In this document: one piece after another, positions 8,814-18,144 of the stretch | Layout: every line of letters starts with the position of its first letter | How positions within the stretch are numbered: the first letter of the stretch is position 1 | Assembly (NCBI GenBank): GCA_032595685.2 | Contig: CP159373.1 | Coordinates: 2,359,501 to 2,423,500 of the forward strand | DNA from: Candidatus Electrothrix aestuarii | GTDB taxonomy: Bacteria; Desulfobacterota; Desulfobulbia; Desulfobulbales; Desulfobulbaceae | DNA: 64,000 nt | Direction of reading: 5' to 3' | Translations under genes and position numbers: made by a program | The notes under the pieces: model-generated | Told to the model about the DNA's origin: nothing | Database searches by the model: none | The model's input: only the letters and a program-made list of their open reading frames with translations

Positions 8814-10010
8814 ATGAAGGTACCCCTTTTAGATCTGCAGCCGCAGACAGAATTTTTTCGTGAGCAAATTATAAAGGAAATAACTGAGGTCATTGATTCG
8901 ACCCGTTATATTCTGGGACCCAAGGTGACCAAGCTGGAGCAGGATATTGCTGAATACAGCGGTGCTGCGGCAGCTATCGGGGTTTCTAGCGGTACCGATG
9001 CTCTCGTTGCCAGTCTGATGGCTTTGGAATTGCAGCCCGGTGATCAGGTGCTGACAACCCCTTACACTTTCTTCGCCACGATGGGCTCAATTATTCGGGT
9101 TGGGGCAGTACCGGCCTTTGCTGATGTGGATGAGCGGACCCTTAATCTTGATCCGGTCAAGGCGGCTGAAATTCTTGAGGCCGATGCAGCTGGCGAGCCA
9201 AAGATTAAGGCAATTATGCCGGTCCATCTCTTTGGTCAATGCGCAGATATGTCCGCACTTATGTCCTTGGCTCGTCAGTATGAGATTCCGGTGATTGAAG
9301 ACGCAGCCCAAGCCATCGGAGCAGAGTACCCCCTTGTTGATGCAGATGGGGATGGTGAGGTGGTGTGGAAAAAAGCCGGTTCTATGGGGCTTGCAGGGTG
9401 TTTTTCCTTTTTCCCTTCTAAAAACCTGGGAGGGGTAGGAGACGGTGGCATGATTACCACCTGTGATACAGATTTTGCCGAAACCCTGCGTTGCTATCGT
9501 AATCATGGGGCAAAGCCCAAATATTATCATTCGAAGATTGGGGGTAATTTTCGGCTTGATCCGATTCAGGCTGCTGTCCTGAGCGTTAAGCTGCCTCGAT
9601 TAGAAGAATGGCACCAACAGCGGCGGGAAAATAGTGAGCTGTATCGTAAGCTTTTTGCCCAGGCTGGTCTGGCTGGAGAGCAAATCTCTCTGCCGGAAGC
9701 TGTGTACTCTGATGTTCCAGGCGCGGAAGAACATAATATCCATATATATAATCAGTTTGTTATTCGAACGACCCAGCGGGATGGCCTGCGGGAATATTTG
9801 CAGGGAAAATCCATTGGTTGTGAGGTGTATTATCCGGTTTGTTTGCATCAGCAGAAATGCATGGAACCCTATGGCCCATATAATACCCTTTCGCTTCCCA
9901 TTGCAGAGCGAGCAAGTAGAGAATCGTTGGCTTTGCCCATTTATCCGGAGTTGAGCGATGAACAGCAGGAGTATGTTGTTGAAACTATCGCTGAATTTTT
10001 TCGATCTTAG
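8814..10010 (+). CDS. DegT/DnrJ/EryC1/StrS aminotransferase
   Basis: A 398-residue PLP-dependent fold-I enzyme of the sugar aminotransferase family. VSSGTDALVASLMAL is the cofactor phosphate-binding turn, VIEDAAQAIGAEY holds the aspartate that contacts the PLP nitrogen, and SFFPSKNLGGVGDGG contains the Schiff-base lysine (Lys203). Such enzymes aminate nucleotide-linked keto-sugars for LPS, capsule or glycan synthesis. No other sugar-nucleotide gene lies next to it, so the substrate is open. It has its own promoter and a terminator after it, so it appears monocistronic. Confidence 0.9.
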   Translation: MKVPLLDLQPQTEFFREQIIKEITEVIDSTRYILGPKVTKLEQDIAEYSGAAAAIGVSSGTDALVASLMALELQPGDQVLTTPYTFFATMGSIIRVGAVPAFADVDERTLNLDPVKAAEILEADAAGEPKIKAIMPVHLFGQCADMSALMSLARQYEIPVIEDAAQAIGAEYPLVDADGDGEVVWKKAGSMGLAGCFSFFPSKNLGGVGDGGMITTCDTDFAETLRCYRNHGAKPKYYHSKIGGNFRLDPIQAAVLSVKLPRLEEWHQQRRENSELYRKLFAQAGLAGEQISLPEAVYSDVPGAEEHNIHIYNQFVIRTTQRDGLREYLQGKSIGCEVYYPVCLHQQKCMEPYGPYNTLSLPIAERASRESLALPIYPELSDEQQEYVVETIAEFFRS

Positions 10011-10095
10011 AGCTCTGTGAGAGTTTTTTGGAAAACTTCCTGAAAAGGAGGTTGCTGTTTGCTCCCTGAGGAGCGCGAAGTGTTTTTGTTTGTTG

Positions 10096-10140
10096 CTGCC
10101 CCGTCCTTTTTGTTTTTGGCCGGGGCAGTTTGTTTTTATT
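10096..10140 (+). terminator. Intrinsic terminator after the DegT gene
   Basis: Eight-base stem CTGCCCCG (10096-10103) with CGGGGCAG (10121-10128), a T-rich loop, then TTTGTTTTTATTT. It separates the aminotransferase from greA. Confidence 0.75.
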
Positions 10141-10186
10141 TAATGCATGTTAAAGAATGTTTTATTCAAAGCGGTAGAGGATAAGT

Positions 10187-10672
10187 ATGGTTGAACGTAT
10201 CCCTATGTCCAAGACTGGACACGATCAGTTAAAAGAAGAACTTGAGCAATTGGAAAAAGTGGACCGTCATGAGGTTGTCAGAGCGATTGAAATCGCCCGC
10301 GCCCATGGTGATTTGAAGGAAAATGCCGAGTATCATGCAGCAAAAGAGCGTCAGGGTATGATCGAAGGGCGGATTATGGAGCTGAAGGACAAGCTCGGTC
10401 GTGCTGAGGTGATCGACTGCACCGCAGTGAGTACAGGTAAGGCGGTGTTCGGTACGGTTGTTACCTTGATGGATATGGAGACCGATGAAGAGGTCACCTA
10501 TCAACTGCTTGGACCAGAAGAGGCTGATGTGAAAAAGGGCTCCATCTCAGTTTTGGCCCCCTTAGGGCGTTCCATTTTGGGAAAGGAAGTTGGGGATGAG
10601 GTGGTAACCAAGACACCTGGTGGTGTTCGAGAGTTTGAAGTCGTGGAGATCCAGGCAGGTGTAGTTTGTTGA
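10187..10672 (+). CDS. greA: Transcription elongation factor GreA
   Basis: A 161-residue protein of standard GreA length. The N-terminal coiled coil carries the tip acidic motif within ARAHGDLKENAEYHAAKERQ, which reaches the polymerase active site and triggers cleavage of backtracked RNA. The C-terminal FKBP-like domain ends with LGRSILGKEVGDEVVTKTPGG, typical of the family. The start ATG at 10187 has an AGAGGATAAG upstream; a second in-frame ATG six codons later (MSKTGHDQL) also matches many family N-termini. It stands between a terminator and the rpsF promoter. Confidence 0.95.
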   Translation: MVERIPMSKTGHDQLKEELEQLEKVDRHEVVRAIEIARAHGDLKENAEYHAAKERQGMIEGRIMELKDKLGRAEVIDCTAVSTGKAVFGTVVTLMDMETDEEVTYQLLGPEEADVKKGSISVLAPLGRSILGKEVGDEVVTKTPGGVREFEVVEIQAGVVC

Positions 10673-10698
10673 TTGCTGCGGGGCCTGTCGTATTTCTG

Positions 10699-10728
10699 TT
10701 GACACGTTTATAATTCGAGTGGTATATA
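10699..10728 (+). promoter_or_regulatory. Promoter of the rpsF-rpsR cluster
   Basis: Perfect -35 TTGACA (10699-10704), an 18-bp spacer and TATATA (10723-10728). It lies about 85 bp before the rpsF ATG, which leaves a leader long enough for control of the ribosomal-protein mRNA. Confidence 0.7.
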
Positions 10729-10812
10729 AAAATATTTTAACTTTTTTCTATTTTAACCTTCCCGCTCTCTCTGGAAAAACAGTGAGGGCCATTATGACCG
10801 CGAGGAGGACTT

Positions 10813-11277
10813 ATGCGTCATTACGAAACAACGTATATTCTTCGTCCTAATTTGGGCGAGGAACAGTTTACAGAGATTATTGAGCGCACCAACGCCATTG
10901 TACAGGATGATGGTGGTTCAGTTATCGATATTGATCGCTGGGGCATGAAAAAATTAGCCTATGAGATCAAAAAGGAAGCGCAGGGCTACTATATCTATAT
11001 GAACTACGCTGCTCCGGGAAGCACTATTCAGGAGATTGAGCGTATTTTCCGTATTGATGACAGAGTGCTCCGCTATCTGACCGTAAAATTGGCAGAAGAG
11101 ATAGACAGTGAGGGGATTGATCAGGAAAAAGAGAGAATTGCCGCTGTTGCTGCTGCAAAGGTTGCTGAAGCAGAGAGACTTGCTCAGCAAAATGACGAGG
11201 CGGATGACGACGAAGATGGTGATGTCAATGAGAATGAGGACTCAGACAATTCTGATGATGATTCTGACGACGAATAA
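10813..11277 (+). CDS. rpsF: 30S ribosomal protein S6, with acidic tail
   Basis: The first about 95 residues are a normal S6 (MRHYETTYILRPNLGEEQ, WGMKKLAYEIKKEAQGYYI, ERIFRIDDRVLRYLTVKL). S6 binds S18 and the central domain of 16S rRNA. The remaining about 55 residues are an alanine-rich helix followed by an almost purely acidic tail (DDEDGDVNENEDSDNSDDD type). Long acidic S6 tails occur in several bacteria; E. coli adds glutamates enzymatically. A GAGGAGG ribosome-binding site precedes the ATG. It is first in the cluster rpsF-rpsR-DUF2232-rplI. Confidence 0.96.
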   Translation: MRHYETTYILRPNLGEEQFTEIIERTNAIVQDDGGSVIDIDRWGMKKLAYEIKKEAQGYYIYMNYAAPGSTIQEIERIFRIDDRVLRYLTVKLAEEIDSEGIDQEKERIAAVAAAKVAEAERLAQQNDEADDDEDGDVNENEDSDNSDDDSDDE

Positions 11278-11327
11278 CATCAACTCTCTTGTTTTCTAAT
11301 AACCTAGAATTACTATAAGGTAAAAAT

Positions 11328-11567
11328 ATGGCTCCCCGTAAAAAAGTGTTTTATCGTAGAAAGGTCTGTAGATTCTGTGCGGATAAAGAACTGACCATTG
11401 ATTATAAAGATGTAAAAGTTCTGAAAAGTTTTGTCACGGAGCGTGGTAAAATTATTCCTAAAAGGATTTACGGTACTTGTGCTGCTCATCAGCGCCAGTT
11501 AACTGAGGCTATCAAGCGAGCACGTCATCTTGCCTTGATCCCTTATTCCGGCTCTGTCCAGTATTAG
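11328..11567 (+). CDS. rpsR: 30S ribosomal protein S18, zinc-type
   Basis: A 79-residue S18 ([48 protein letters not shown]). The cysteines Cys14, Cys17 and Cys51 with His54 (TCAAHQR) indicate the zinc-binding C+ form; many bacteria have a metal-free paralogue under zinc control. No second copy is visible in the window. It follows rpsF by 50 bp, forming the S6-S18 pair that assembles as a dimer. Confidence 0.96.
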   Translation: MAPRKKVFYRRKVCRFCADKELTIDYKDVKVLKSFVTERGKIIPKRIYGTCAAHQRQLTEAIKRARHLALIPYSGSVQY

Positions 11568-11671
11568 ATTACGGATTGAGTAATTTTTGATTTTGTCCAA
11601 CTGCTGCGGCAGAAGAAGAGCGGAGCAAGTGCGGTATTACGCAGTTGTGAGATAACAATGAACAGTACGTC

Positions 11672-12649
11672 GTGATGGAACGACCTGGAAATATCTCACA
11701 GAAGAAAGGGACGTTTTTGACTTTTCGTTCGCTGCTGATTGCACTGCTCTTTTTTTTACCGATAGCACTCCCAGGCTTGTTTGGTTGGTTGAACGGTCTG
11801 CTTGCAGTACCGATTTTTTTGCTCTTACAGACAGCTGCCCATGAGCGAAGGGCCGGTGAGCAGATGAGGAACGGCTTGCTGATGGCAGGTCTTGCTTCTT
11901 TGGTCTTGGGGCGCATTGCAATGTTTCTTTTTACATTGACAATGCTTCCCCTTGGATACAGTCTGCATTTGAGTTCTAACCGCCGTCAAAGTCCTGCAGA
12001 AACCGGTATGAACGGCATTATAACACTGGGATGTACCTGGTTGTTATTCTGGGCCGTGTACGGCACGATTGCTGGAATAAATCCCTATCTTGCTTTGCTC
12101 GGTAATATGGATGCCTTTATGGAGCAAGTCGTCACGGTTTATCGGACTAATGCTGATCTGCCCGCAGAGGTTCTTTATAATCTGGAGCTGATTATAGCAG
12201 GAATACGAGAGCTGTTACCAAAGATTTTGCCAGGGCTCCTTGCTGGTATGGTTTTAGCGACCGTGAGCATGAATATGGTTTTTTCCAATGCCCTGCTCAG
12301 GCGGCTGGCACCGGAAAAGGCCACGTGGCCGCCATATGGTGAGTGGCGTTTACCTGATAAGGTCGTGTGGCTCCTTATTTTTGCTTCTGCCCTGTTGCTG
12401 GTCGGCAAGGGAGGAGTAAATAATATTGGGCTGAGCTTGGTCTTTATTTCCGGGGTGCTGTATTTTTTTCAGGGCATAGCCGTTGTTATTCATGTCCTGA
12501 ATCGCTGGAACATTCCGCGCGCATTTCGTTTCCTTTTATATGTGTTTCTGGTTTTTCAACGCTATGGAATGCTTCTTGTCGCTTTTGTTGGGGTGGCTGA
12601 TACCTGGGCGGACTTTCGCAAGTTGGACCATGAAGATAAAACTGAATGA
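11672..12649 (+). CDS. DUF2232 (YybS-like) membrane protein
   Basis: A polytopic inner-membrane protein of about 325 residues with some eight hydrophobic segments. It resembles the DUF2232/YybS family, and its place between rpsR and rplI is the conserved position of that family in Deltaproteobacteria and Firmicutes. Function is unknown. Either GTG at 11672 or ATG at 11675 can start it; the difference is one residue. The ATG is as good a guess, since no clear Shine-Dalgarno separates them. The C-terminus ends in a charged tail (WADFRKLDHEDKTE). Confidence 0.78.
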   Translation: MMERPGNISQKKGTFLTFRSLLIALLFFLPIALPGLFGWLNGLLAVPIFLLLQTAAHERRAGEQMRNGLLMAGLASLVLGRIAMFLFTLTMLPLGYSLHLSSNRRQSPAETGMNGIITLGCTWLLFWAVYGTIAGINPYLALLGNMDAFMEQVVTVYRTNADLPAEVLYNLELIIAGIRELLPKILPGLLAGMVLATVSMNMVFSNALLRRLAPEKATWPPYGEWRLPDKVVWLLIFASALLLVGKGGVNNIGLSLVFISGVLYFFQGIAVVIHVLNRWNIPRAFRFLLYVFLVFQRYGMLLVAFVGVADTWADFRKLDHEDKTE

Positions 12650-12684
12650 TTAACAATCCTGTACTTGAGTGAGGATATTATATA

Positions 12685-13146
12685 ATGGAAGTTATACTGA
12701 AAAAAACCATTGATACCCTGGGACGCGAAGGGGAAGTTGTCAATGTAAAGCCTGGTTATGCACGTAACTATCTTATTCCGCAAAATTTGGCTTCTACAGT
12801 GAACAAGGCCAGCTTGGCTCGTTTACAGAGAGAGCAGGAAGCTATTGAGAAGCGTCATGCGGAAGAGAAAAAGAACGCGGAAAAACTTGCTGCACAGCTT
12901 GAGAATATGACCGTTATTATCACCCGTAAAGTCGGGCGTGAAGGCCGCTTGTTCGGTTCTGTTACCACTGGTGATATTGCTGCACAGCTGGCAGAGCAGG
13001 GTGTTGATCTGGATAAACGGGCAATTATGCTGGCTGATGCCATCAAGGCCACTGGTGAGACCAAGATTACAGTGAAAGTGGGCTATCAGATGACCACCGA
13101 GATCACCGTTCAGGTCGCGCCGGAAGCGGAGGCTGAAGTAGCTTGA
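12685..13146 (+). CDS. rplI: 50S ribosomal protein L9
   Basis: A 153-residue L9 with the standard N-terminal domain (MEVILKKTIDTLGREGEVVNVKPGYARNYLIPQ begins the family signature), a long connecting helix (residues about 45-75, rich in Glu and Lys) and the C-terminal rRNA-binding domain. L9 spans the outside of the 50S subunit near the L1 stalk and limits frameshifting. GAGTGAGGA lies before the ATG. It is the last gene of the cluster and a terminator follows. Confidence 0.97.
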   Translation: MEVILKKTIDTLGREGEVVNVKPGYARNYLIPQNLASTVNKASLARLQREQEAIEKRHAEEKKNAEKLAAQLENMTVIITRKVGREGRLFGSVTTGDIAAQLAEQGVDLDKRAIMLADAIKATGETKITVKVGYQMTTEITVQVAPEAEAEVA

Positions 13147-13173
13147 TTGTTCTTCAGACTGCTGTGTGTTAAG

Positions 13174-13213
13174 CGGCGTGTTGCCTTGGTGGTGGCACGC
13201 CGTTTGTTGTTTA
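13174..13213 (+). terminator. Intrinsic terminator after rplI
   Basis: Stem CGGCGTG (13174-13180) with CACGCCG (13196-13202) and an inner TTGCC/GGTGG match, followed by TTTGTTGTTT. It separates the ribosomal cluster from dnaB. Confidence 0.7.
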
Positions 13214-13282
13214 TTGTGTTATTTTGTTGTACATTCGCCTGCGGTTAATTTGTAGGCATTATTCTCTCCAAGGGCGCTTACC

Positions 13283-14683
13283 GTGTCTGATAATCCAGCC
13301 TTTTTCGAGAGCGAACGCTCGTCAACCACCCCTTCTTCCTCTAAAATGATTCCGCCCCAGAATTTGGAAGCGGAACAGGCTTTGCTTGGTACTATCCTGA
13401 TCCAGGATAAGTCCCTGTTAAAAATTGTAGAAATCCTTTCGCCTGACGATTTTTATCGAGATGCCCATAAGGTCATTTTTGAGGCGATGCTGGGGCTGTT
13501 TGAACGGACAGAGCCTCATGATATAGTCACGGTGATGAGTCTACTCCGTGATCAAAATCGTTTGGAGCAGGCTGGCGGTGCGTCGTATCTGTCATCTCTT
13601 ACTGATGTTATTCCCTTTACAGGGATGCTTGTTCATCATGCCAGAATTATAAGGGAAAAATCTATTCTGCGACGGCTTATCGCGACGAGTAGTGACGTGG
13701 CTGCCCGTTGCTATGACGCTCAGGGTGATCTTGAGGCCCTTGTAGATAAGGCCGAACAGACAATTTTTGAAATAGCTCAGGCCAAGAAAAAACAGGGCTT
13801 TGAGCCTATGTCCCGAATCGTTCCTAAGGCCTTTGATAGAGTAACAAAGCTTGCTGAGCGGAAGGAACATATTACAGGTATCTCGACCGGTTATGATGAG
13901 CTGGATCGGATGACAGCCGGTTTGCAACCCTCTGATTTGATTATCCTCGCTGGTCGTCCTTCTATGGGAAAGACCGCCTTGGCGATGAATATGGTTCAGC
14001 ACGCCGCCCTGATCAATAAGGTGCCGGTGGCAGTATTTAGTCTGGAAATGTCTATGGAACAGCTTGCCCTGCGTATGCTCTGTTCCGTAGGCCGGATTGA
14101 CTCTCAGCGCATTCGTACCGGACACCTCCAGGAGCATGATTGGCCTAAGCTGACCCGGGCGACAGGTATGCTTGCTGATTCACCGGTGTATATTGATGAT
14201 ACTGCCGGTATGACCGTTCTGGAGATGCGCGCCAAGGCCAGACGGCTGAAATCTGAACATGATCTCGGGCTAGTTGTGGTGGATTACTTGCAGCTTATGC
14301 AGGGAAATTCCAGGATAGAAAATAGGACCCAGGAGATCAGTGATATCTCCCGTTCGCTTAAAGCCATGGCCAAGGAACTGGATGTCCCGGTTATTGCGCT
14401 TTCCCAGCTGAACCGAAGTCTGGAATCCCGTACAGATAAACGCCCCCAACTTTCTGATCTTCGCGAATCTGGTGCAATCGAACAAGATGCTGATGTTATT
14501 ATGTTTATTTACAGAGATGAGGTTTATAATAAGGCGGAGGATAATCCTAACCGGGGCATTGCCGAATTGATTGTAGGGAAGCAGCGTAACGGTCCCATTG
14601 GTACAGTACGGCTCACTTTTCTTGGTCATATTACCACCTTTGAAAATTATACCCAGCAGGAACCGCCGGTGGGCTATGAGTAG
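13283..14683 (+). CDS. dnaB: Replicative DNA helicase DnaB
   Basis: A 466-residue hexameric helicase. The N-terminal collar (IPPQNLEAEQALLGTIL) is followed by a RecA-type motor with Walker A GRPSMGKT (about residues 222-230) and Walker B VVVDYLQLM; SQLNRSLESR and the EQDADVIMFIYRDE motif are intact. It unwinds DNA ahead of the replisome. The start is GTG at 13283, within an otherwise ordinary gene. The rplI-dnaB adjacency is conserved in many bacteria. No intein is present. Confidence 0.97.
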   Translation: MSDNPAFFESERSSTTPSSSKMIPPQNLEAEQALLGTILIQDKSLLKIVEILSPDDFYRDAHKVIFEAMLGLFERTEPHDIVTVMSLLRDQNRLEQAGGASYLSSLTDVIPFTGMLVHHARIIREKSILRRLIATSSDVAARCYDAQGDLEALVDKAEQTIFEIAQAKKKQGFEPMSRIVPKAFDRVTKLAERKEHITGISTGYDELDRMTAGLQPSDLIILAGRPSMGKTALAMNMVQHAALINKVPVAVFSLEMSMEQLALRMLCSVGRIDSQRIRTGHLQEHDWPKLTRATGMLADSPVYIDDTAGMTVLEMRAKARRLKSEHDLGLVVVDYLQLMQGNSRIENRTQEISDISRSLKAMAKELDVPVIALSQLNRSLESRTDKRPQLSDLRESGAIEQDADVIMFIYRDEVYNKAEDNPNRGIAELIVGKQRNGPIGTVRLTFLGHITTFENYTQQEPPVGYE

Positions 14684-14716
14684 GTGGTTGGAAACTTTGA
14701 TTGACAATATTCTTCA

Positions 14717-14738
14717 GACAGGTAATCTGTTTTTTTTA
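14717..14738 (+). terminator. Weak terminator candidate after dnaB
   Basis: A small stem AGACAG/CTGTTT (one G-T pair) with a GTAAT loop runs directly into eight T. It is preceded by TTGACA at 14701-14706, which could instead be the -35 of a leuS promoter with a poor -10 (TAATCT). Confidence 0.4.
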
Positions 14739-14842
14739 CAAAATACGTGATTGATTTTTCCAGGATTTTAGACAGAAACATTTTCATCTCGACGGGCTTT
14801 AAAGGGGGGCTCGTCGTATTTTTATATAAAGAAGAGATACAT

Positions 14843-17356
14843 ATGAGTATGACAGCGCAGGAGAACCAAAAATACGATTTTAAGGCCATCGAGGCAAAAT
14901 GGCAGCAATATTGGCAGGAAAAAAAATCGTACAAGGTGAGTGAAGACCCGGACCGGGAGAAGTACTACCTGCTGGAGATGTTTCCCTATCCCTCCGGTCG
15001 TATTCATATGGGCCATGTCCGTAATTACTCCATCGGCGATGTGATTGCCCGTTATAAGCGAATGCGTGGCTATAATGTGCTCCACCCTATGGGCTGGGAT
15101 GCCTTTGGTCTTCCTGCGGAAAATGCTGCGCTCAAGCATGGTGTCCATCCCGCTCAGTGGACCTATGAGAACATCAGCTATATGCGCAACCAGCTCAAGG
15201 CTATGGGCCTGAGTTATGACTGGGAGAGGGAAATCGCCACCTGTCATCCTGAATATTATCGCTGGGAACAGCTCGTTTTTCTTCAGCTCCTGGAAAAGGG
15301 GCTGGTCTATCGGAAAAAGACCACGGTTAACTGGTGCGAAGACTGTGCCACGGTTTTGGCCCGGGAGCAGGTGATTGATGGCTGCTGTTGGCGGTGTGAT
15401 CAGCAGGTTGTGCCGAAAAATATGTACGGCTGGTTCCTCAAAATTACGGATTATGCCGATGAACTCCTGGAAGATCTGGAACAACTGGGTGGATGGCCGG
15501 AAAAGGTTGTCACTATGCAGCGGAACTGGATCGGGAGAAGTCAGGGGCTCGCCTGTGATTTTCAGGTGGAAGGAGAGGGTGAGAAAATCACCATCTTTAC
15601 CACCCGACCAGATACCATCTACGGCGTGACCTTTATGTCCCTGGCCGTGGAGCACCCTCTTCTTGAGCAGCTTATTGCCGGAACAGAGCAGGAACAGCCG
15701 GTTCGCGAGTTTATTGAGAAGACCCTGGTGGAAAAGCAGCGTATGGCTGTGGATCAGGAACCGGAAAAACACGGTGTCTTTACCGGGAAGTACTGCATCA
15801 ACCCCTTTAACGGCGATCGCGTGCCCATCTACGTGGCGAATTTTGTCCTCATGGAGTATGGAACCGGCGCGGTTATGGCTGTCCCTGCCCATGATCAGCG
15901 AGATTTTGATTTTGCCCGGAAATACGATTTGCCTATTCGTCCGGTGGTTCAACCGGAGGAAAAACTGGTTGGCGCTAACATGGAAGAAGCCTGGGATGGA
16001 GACGGTGTCCTGGCAGATTCTGCTGACTTTAGCGGGTTGACTTCAGCTGAGGCGAAAAAGGCTATTGTTGAGTATGCAGAGCAAAAAGGATTCGGCAAGG
16101 CACATATCACCTACAGGCTCCGGGACTGGGGTATTTCACGGCAGCGTTATTGGGGGGCTCCTATTCCGGTTATCCATTGTGAGACCTGTGGGGCGGTCCC
16201 GGTGCCAGCGGAACAACTGCCTGTACTTCTGCCAGGTTCCCTGCCTCCTTATGGGAGTCATTCTCCCTTGCATCAGCAGGAGGATTTTTACACGGTAACT
16301 TGTCCTCAGTGCGGTCAGGCTGCCAAGCGAGAGACTGACACGATGGACACCTTTATGGAGTCCTCCTGGTATTTTGCTCGCTACACCAGCCCACGCAATG
16401 AGAATGCTCCTCTTGACAAAGAGGCGGCACAGTATTGGCTGGCGGTTGATCAGTATATCGGCGGGGTGGAGCACGCAATTCTCCATTTGCTCTATGCCCG
16501 TTTTTTTACCAAGATTCTTCGCGATCTTGGCTACCTGACTATTGATGAGCCTTTTGCGAATTTGTTGACCCAGGGTATGGTTATAAAAGATGGGGCTAAA
16601 ATGTCTAAATCCAAAGGCAATGTGGTTGATCCCCATGATTTGATAACGCAGTATGGTGCTGATACGGTACGGCTTTTTTCCCTGTTCGCAGCGCCGCCGG
16701 AAAGAGATCTGGAATGGAATGCCCAAGGAGTAGAGGGGAGTTTCCGCTTTTTGAATAGAGTATTCCGGCTCATTCAGACGCACGCAGATTGTTTTGCTGG
16801 CTCTGAGGAGAGAAATGGAGAGGCTGCCCCAATCCAACTGGATAAACTGTCGCGGGAAGATCGGCAGCTGCATCGGAAAACCCACCAAAGTATCCAAAGG
16901 GTCACTGACAGTATTGAGAGTAATTTTCATTTTAATACGGCAATCTCCGGTGTCATGGAGCTGGTGAATCAAATAACTGCTGCAAGCAGCGAGGGCGCCG
17001 TGCAACCGGTAGATCAGGCTGTTTTACGGGAGGCCCTGCAAACCGTTCTGATGCTTCTTTTTCCGATGGTCCCGCATTTTTGCCAGGAACTTTGGGAGAG
17101 CACGGGCCATAAGGAACTGCTGGACAATCAACAATGGCCTGCGTATGATGCAGAGGCAATAAAGGAAGATGAACTGATCATTGTGGTGCAGGTCAACGGC
17201 AAGGTGCGCTCGCGTTTGCAGGTCGCGGCGGACACTGACGAGGAAAGCATCAAGCAAGCTGCATTGGATGACGAAAAAATTACAGGTTTCATTGGCGACA
17301 AGGCTGTGAAAAAAATTATTGTGGTTAAGGGGAAACTTGTTAATATTGTCATATAG
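14843..17356 (+). CDS. leuS: Leucyl-tRNA synthetase
   Basis: A class I synthetase that charges tRNA-Leu. From the ATG at 14843 the protein has 837 residues; the frame is open further left (to 14747), but the leading peptide is not family-like and GAAGAGATAC gives a ribosome-binding site here. HIGH motif as HMGH (about 55-58), the CP1 editing domain ([27 protein letters not shown]), and KMSKS (near residue 585) are intact. A zinc-ribbon pair is visible (CETCG...CPQCG). The C-terminal domain ends in [13 protein letters not shown]. The lipoprotein gene downstream matches the leuS-lptE order of other Proteobacteria. Confidence 0.97.
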   Translation: MSMTAQENQKYDFKAIEAKWQQYWQEKKSYKVSEDPDREKYYLLEMFPYPSGRIHMGHVRNYSIGDVIARYKRMRGYNVLHPMGWDAFGLPAENAALKHGVHPAQWTYENISYMRNQLKAMGLSYDWEREIATCHPEYYRWEQLVFLQLLEKGLVYRKKTTVNWCEDCATVLAREQVIDGCCWRCDQQVVPKNMYGWFLKITDYADELLEDLEQLGGWPEKVVTMQRNWIGRSQGLACDFQVEGEGEKITIFTTRPDTIYGVTFMSLAVEHPLLEQLIAGTEQEQPVREFIEKTLVEKQRMAVDQEPEKHGVFTGKYCINPFNGDRVPIYVANFVLMEYGTGAVMAVPAHDQRDFDFARKYDLPIRPVVQPEEKLVGANMEEAWDGDGVLADSADFSGLTSAEAKKAIVEYAEQKGFGKAHITYRLRDWGISRQRYWGAPIPVIHCETCGAVPVPAEQLPVLLPGSLPPYGSHSPLHQQEDFYTVTCPQCGQAAKRETDTMDTFMESSWYFARYTSPRNENAPLDKEAAQYWLAVDQYIGGVEHAILHLLYARFFTKILRDLGYLTIDEPFANLLTQGMVIKDGAKMSKSKGNVVDPHDLITQYGADTVRLFSLFAAPPERDLEWNAQGVEGSFRFLNRVFRLIQTHADCFAGSEERNGEAAPIQLDKLSREDRQLHRKTHQSIQRVTDSIESNFHFNTAISGVMELVNQITAASSEGAVQPVDQAVLREALQTVLMLLFPMVPHFCQELWESTGHKELLDNQQWPAYDAEAIKEDELIIVVQVNGKVRSRLQVAADTDEESIKQAALDDEKITGFIGDKAVKKIIVVKGKLVNIVI

Positions 17357-17454
17357 AATTCGCGGACAAGAAGTCTCCCCGAAGCGGAGGAGCCTGCAAG
17401 GGTTTGACATGTTTGCATGGAAGATATAATCTTAAATGGATAGGGGATAAAGAG

Positions 17455-18006
17455 GTGACTGGTCGGATTCGAAATTTGCTGTTTTTTTTATCTGTTTTTC
17501 TCTTGCTCGGAGGTTGTGGGTATTATTTCCCCAATGTGTATACCGGACCAGAGATGCTGGTGTATATGCCGAACTGGAAAAATCGTACGGATAAACTGGG
17601 TATTGATAATACCATGTATCAGTCTCTGTCTGCATGGTTTCAGAAGTCGGAAAAAATTAATCTGACCAAGGATCAGGGCGGCGCTGATTTGATCCTTGCC
17701 GGTGAAATCATCTCCATTGACCTCCCCGGTATCGGATGGGATACCGATGCACAGACAACAGATGTAAAGGTGGAACTCCGCTTGCGTTATGTACTGAAAA
17801 ACCTCAAGACCGGTAAGATTCTTTGGGAGGTCCCCAACGATGTCTGGACGGAAAATTATAATACCCTGACCGATAGGGCGGATAATGAAGACGAGGCGGT
17901 TGAAGAGATTCTTGATGATGTTTCGGAAAAAATTTATCTTGGAACGCTGACAAAGATACGCAAGATGAATAGAGAGCTGTCGATTGACGAGGCGAAGGAT
18001 AACTGA
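17455..18006 (+). CDS. lptE: LptE-like LPS-assembly lipoprotein
   Basis: From GTG at 17455 (GGGGATAAAGAG upstream) a 183-residue lipoprotein: basic start, hydrophobic segment LLFFLSVFLLLGGCGYYF with lipobox LGGC. The mature part (PNWKNRTDKLGIDNTMYQSLSAWF; ADLILAGEIISIDLPGI; LRYVLKNLKTGKILWEV) fits the LptE/RlpB fold, the plug of the outer-membrane LPS translocon LptD. The frame is open to an ATG at 17404, but that would put 17 residues before the signal peptide. Position after leuS supports the call. Symbol by homology of position and fold; sequence is divergent. Confidence 0.75.
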   Translation: MTGRIRNLLFFLSVFLLLGGCGYYFPNVYTGPEMLVYMPNWKNRTDKLGIDNTMYQSLSAWFQKSEKINLTKDQGGADLILAGEIISIDLPGIGWDTDAQTTDVKVELRLRYVLKNLKTGKILWEVPNDVWTENYNTLTDRADNEDEAVEEILDDVSEKIYLGTLTKIRKMNRELSIDEAKDN

Positions 18007-18077
18007 TATCTTCGTGTTTTTTCTTGCAATGGCTGCTTTTGGTCATTGCGGCTGAAAGGGAATACGGAAAACTCGCA

Positions 18078-18117
18078 CGGCTCTGTTCAGAACGGATGAA
18101 CAGAGCCGTATTTGTTT
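18078..18117 (+). terminator. Strong intrinsic terminator after lptE
   Basis: Perfect 11-bp stem CGGCTCTGTTC (18078-18088) with GAACAGAGCCG (18098-18108), 9-nt loop, then TATTTGTTT. It ends the leuS-lptE transcript. Confidence 0.85.
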
Positions 18118-18144
18118 GGTCTCTATTTTCTTAAAGGAGCAGGA

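Noticed and set aside
14822-15952. 376-codon minus-strand frame opposite leuS
   Set aside because: Shadow of leuS; no start signal or domain.
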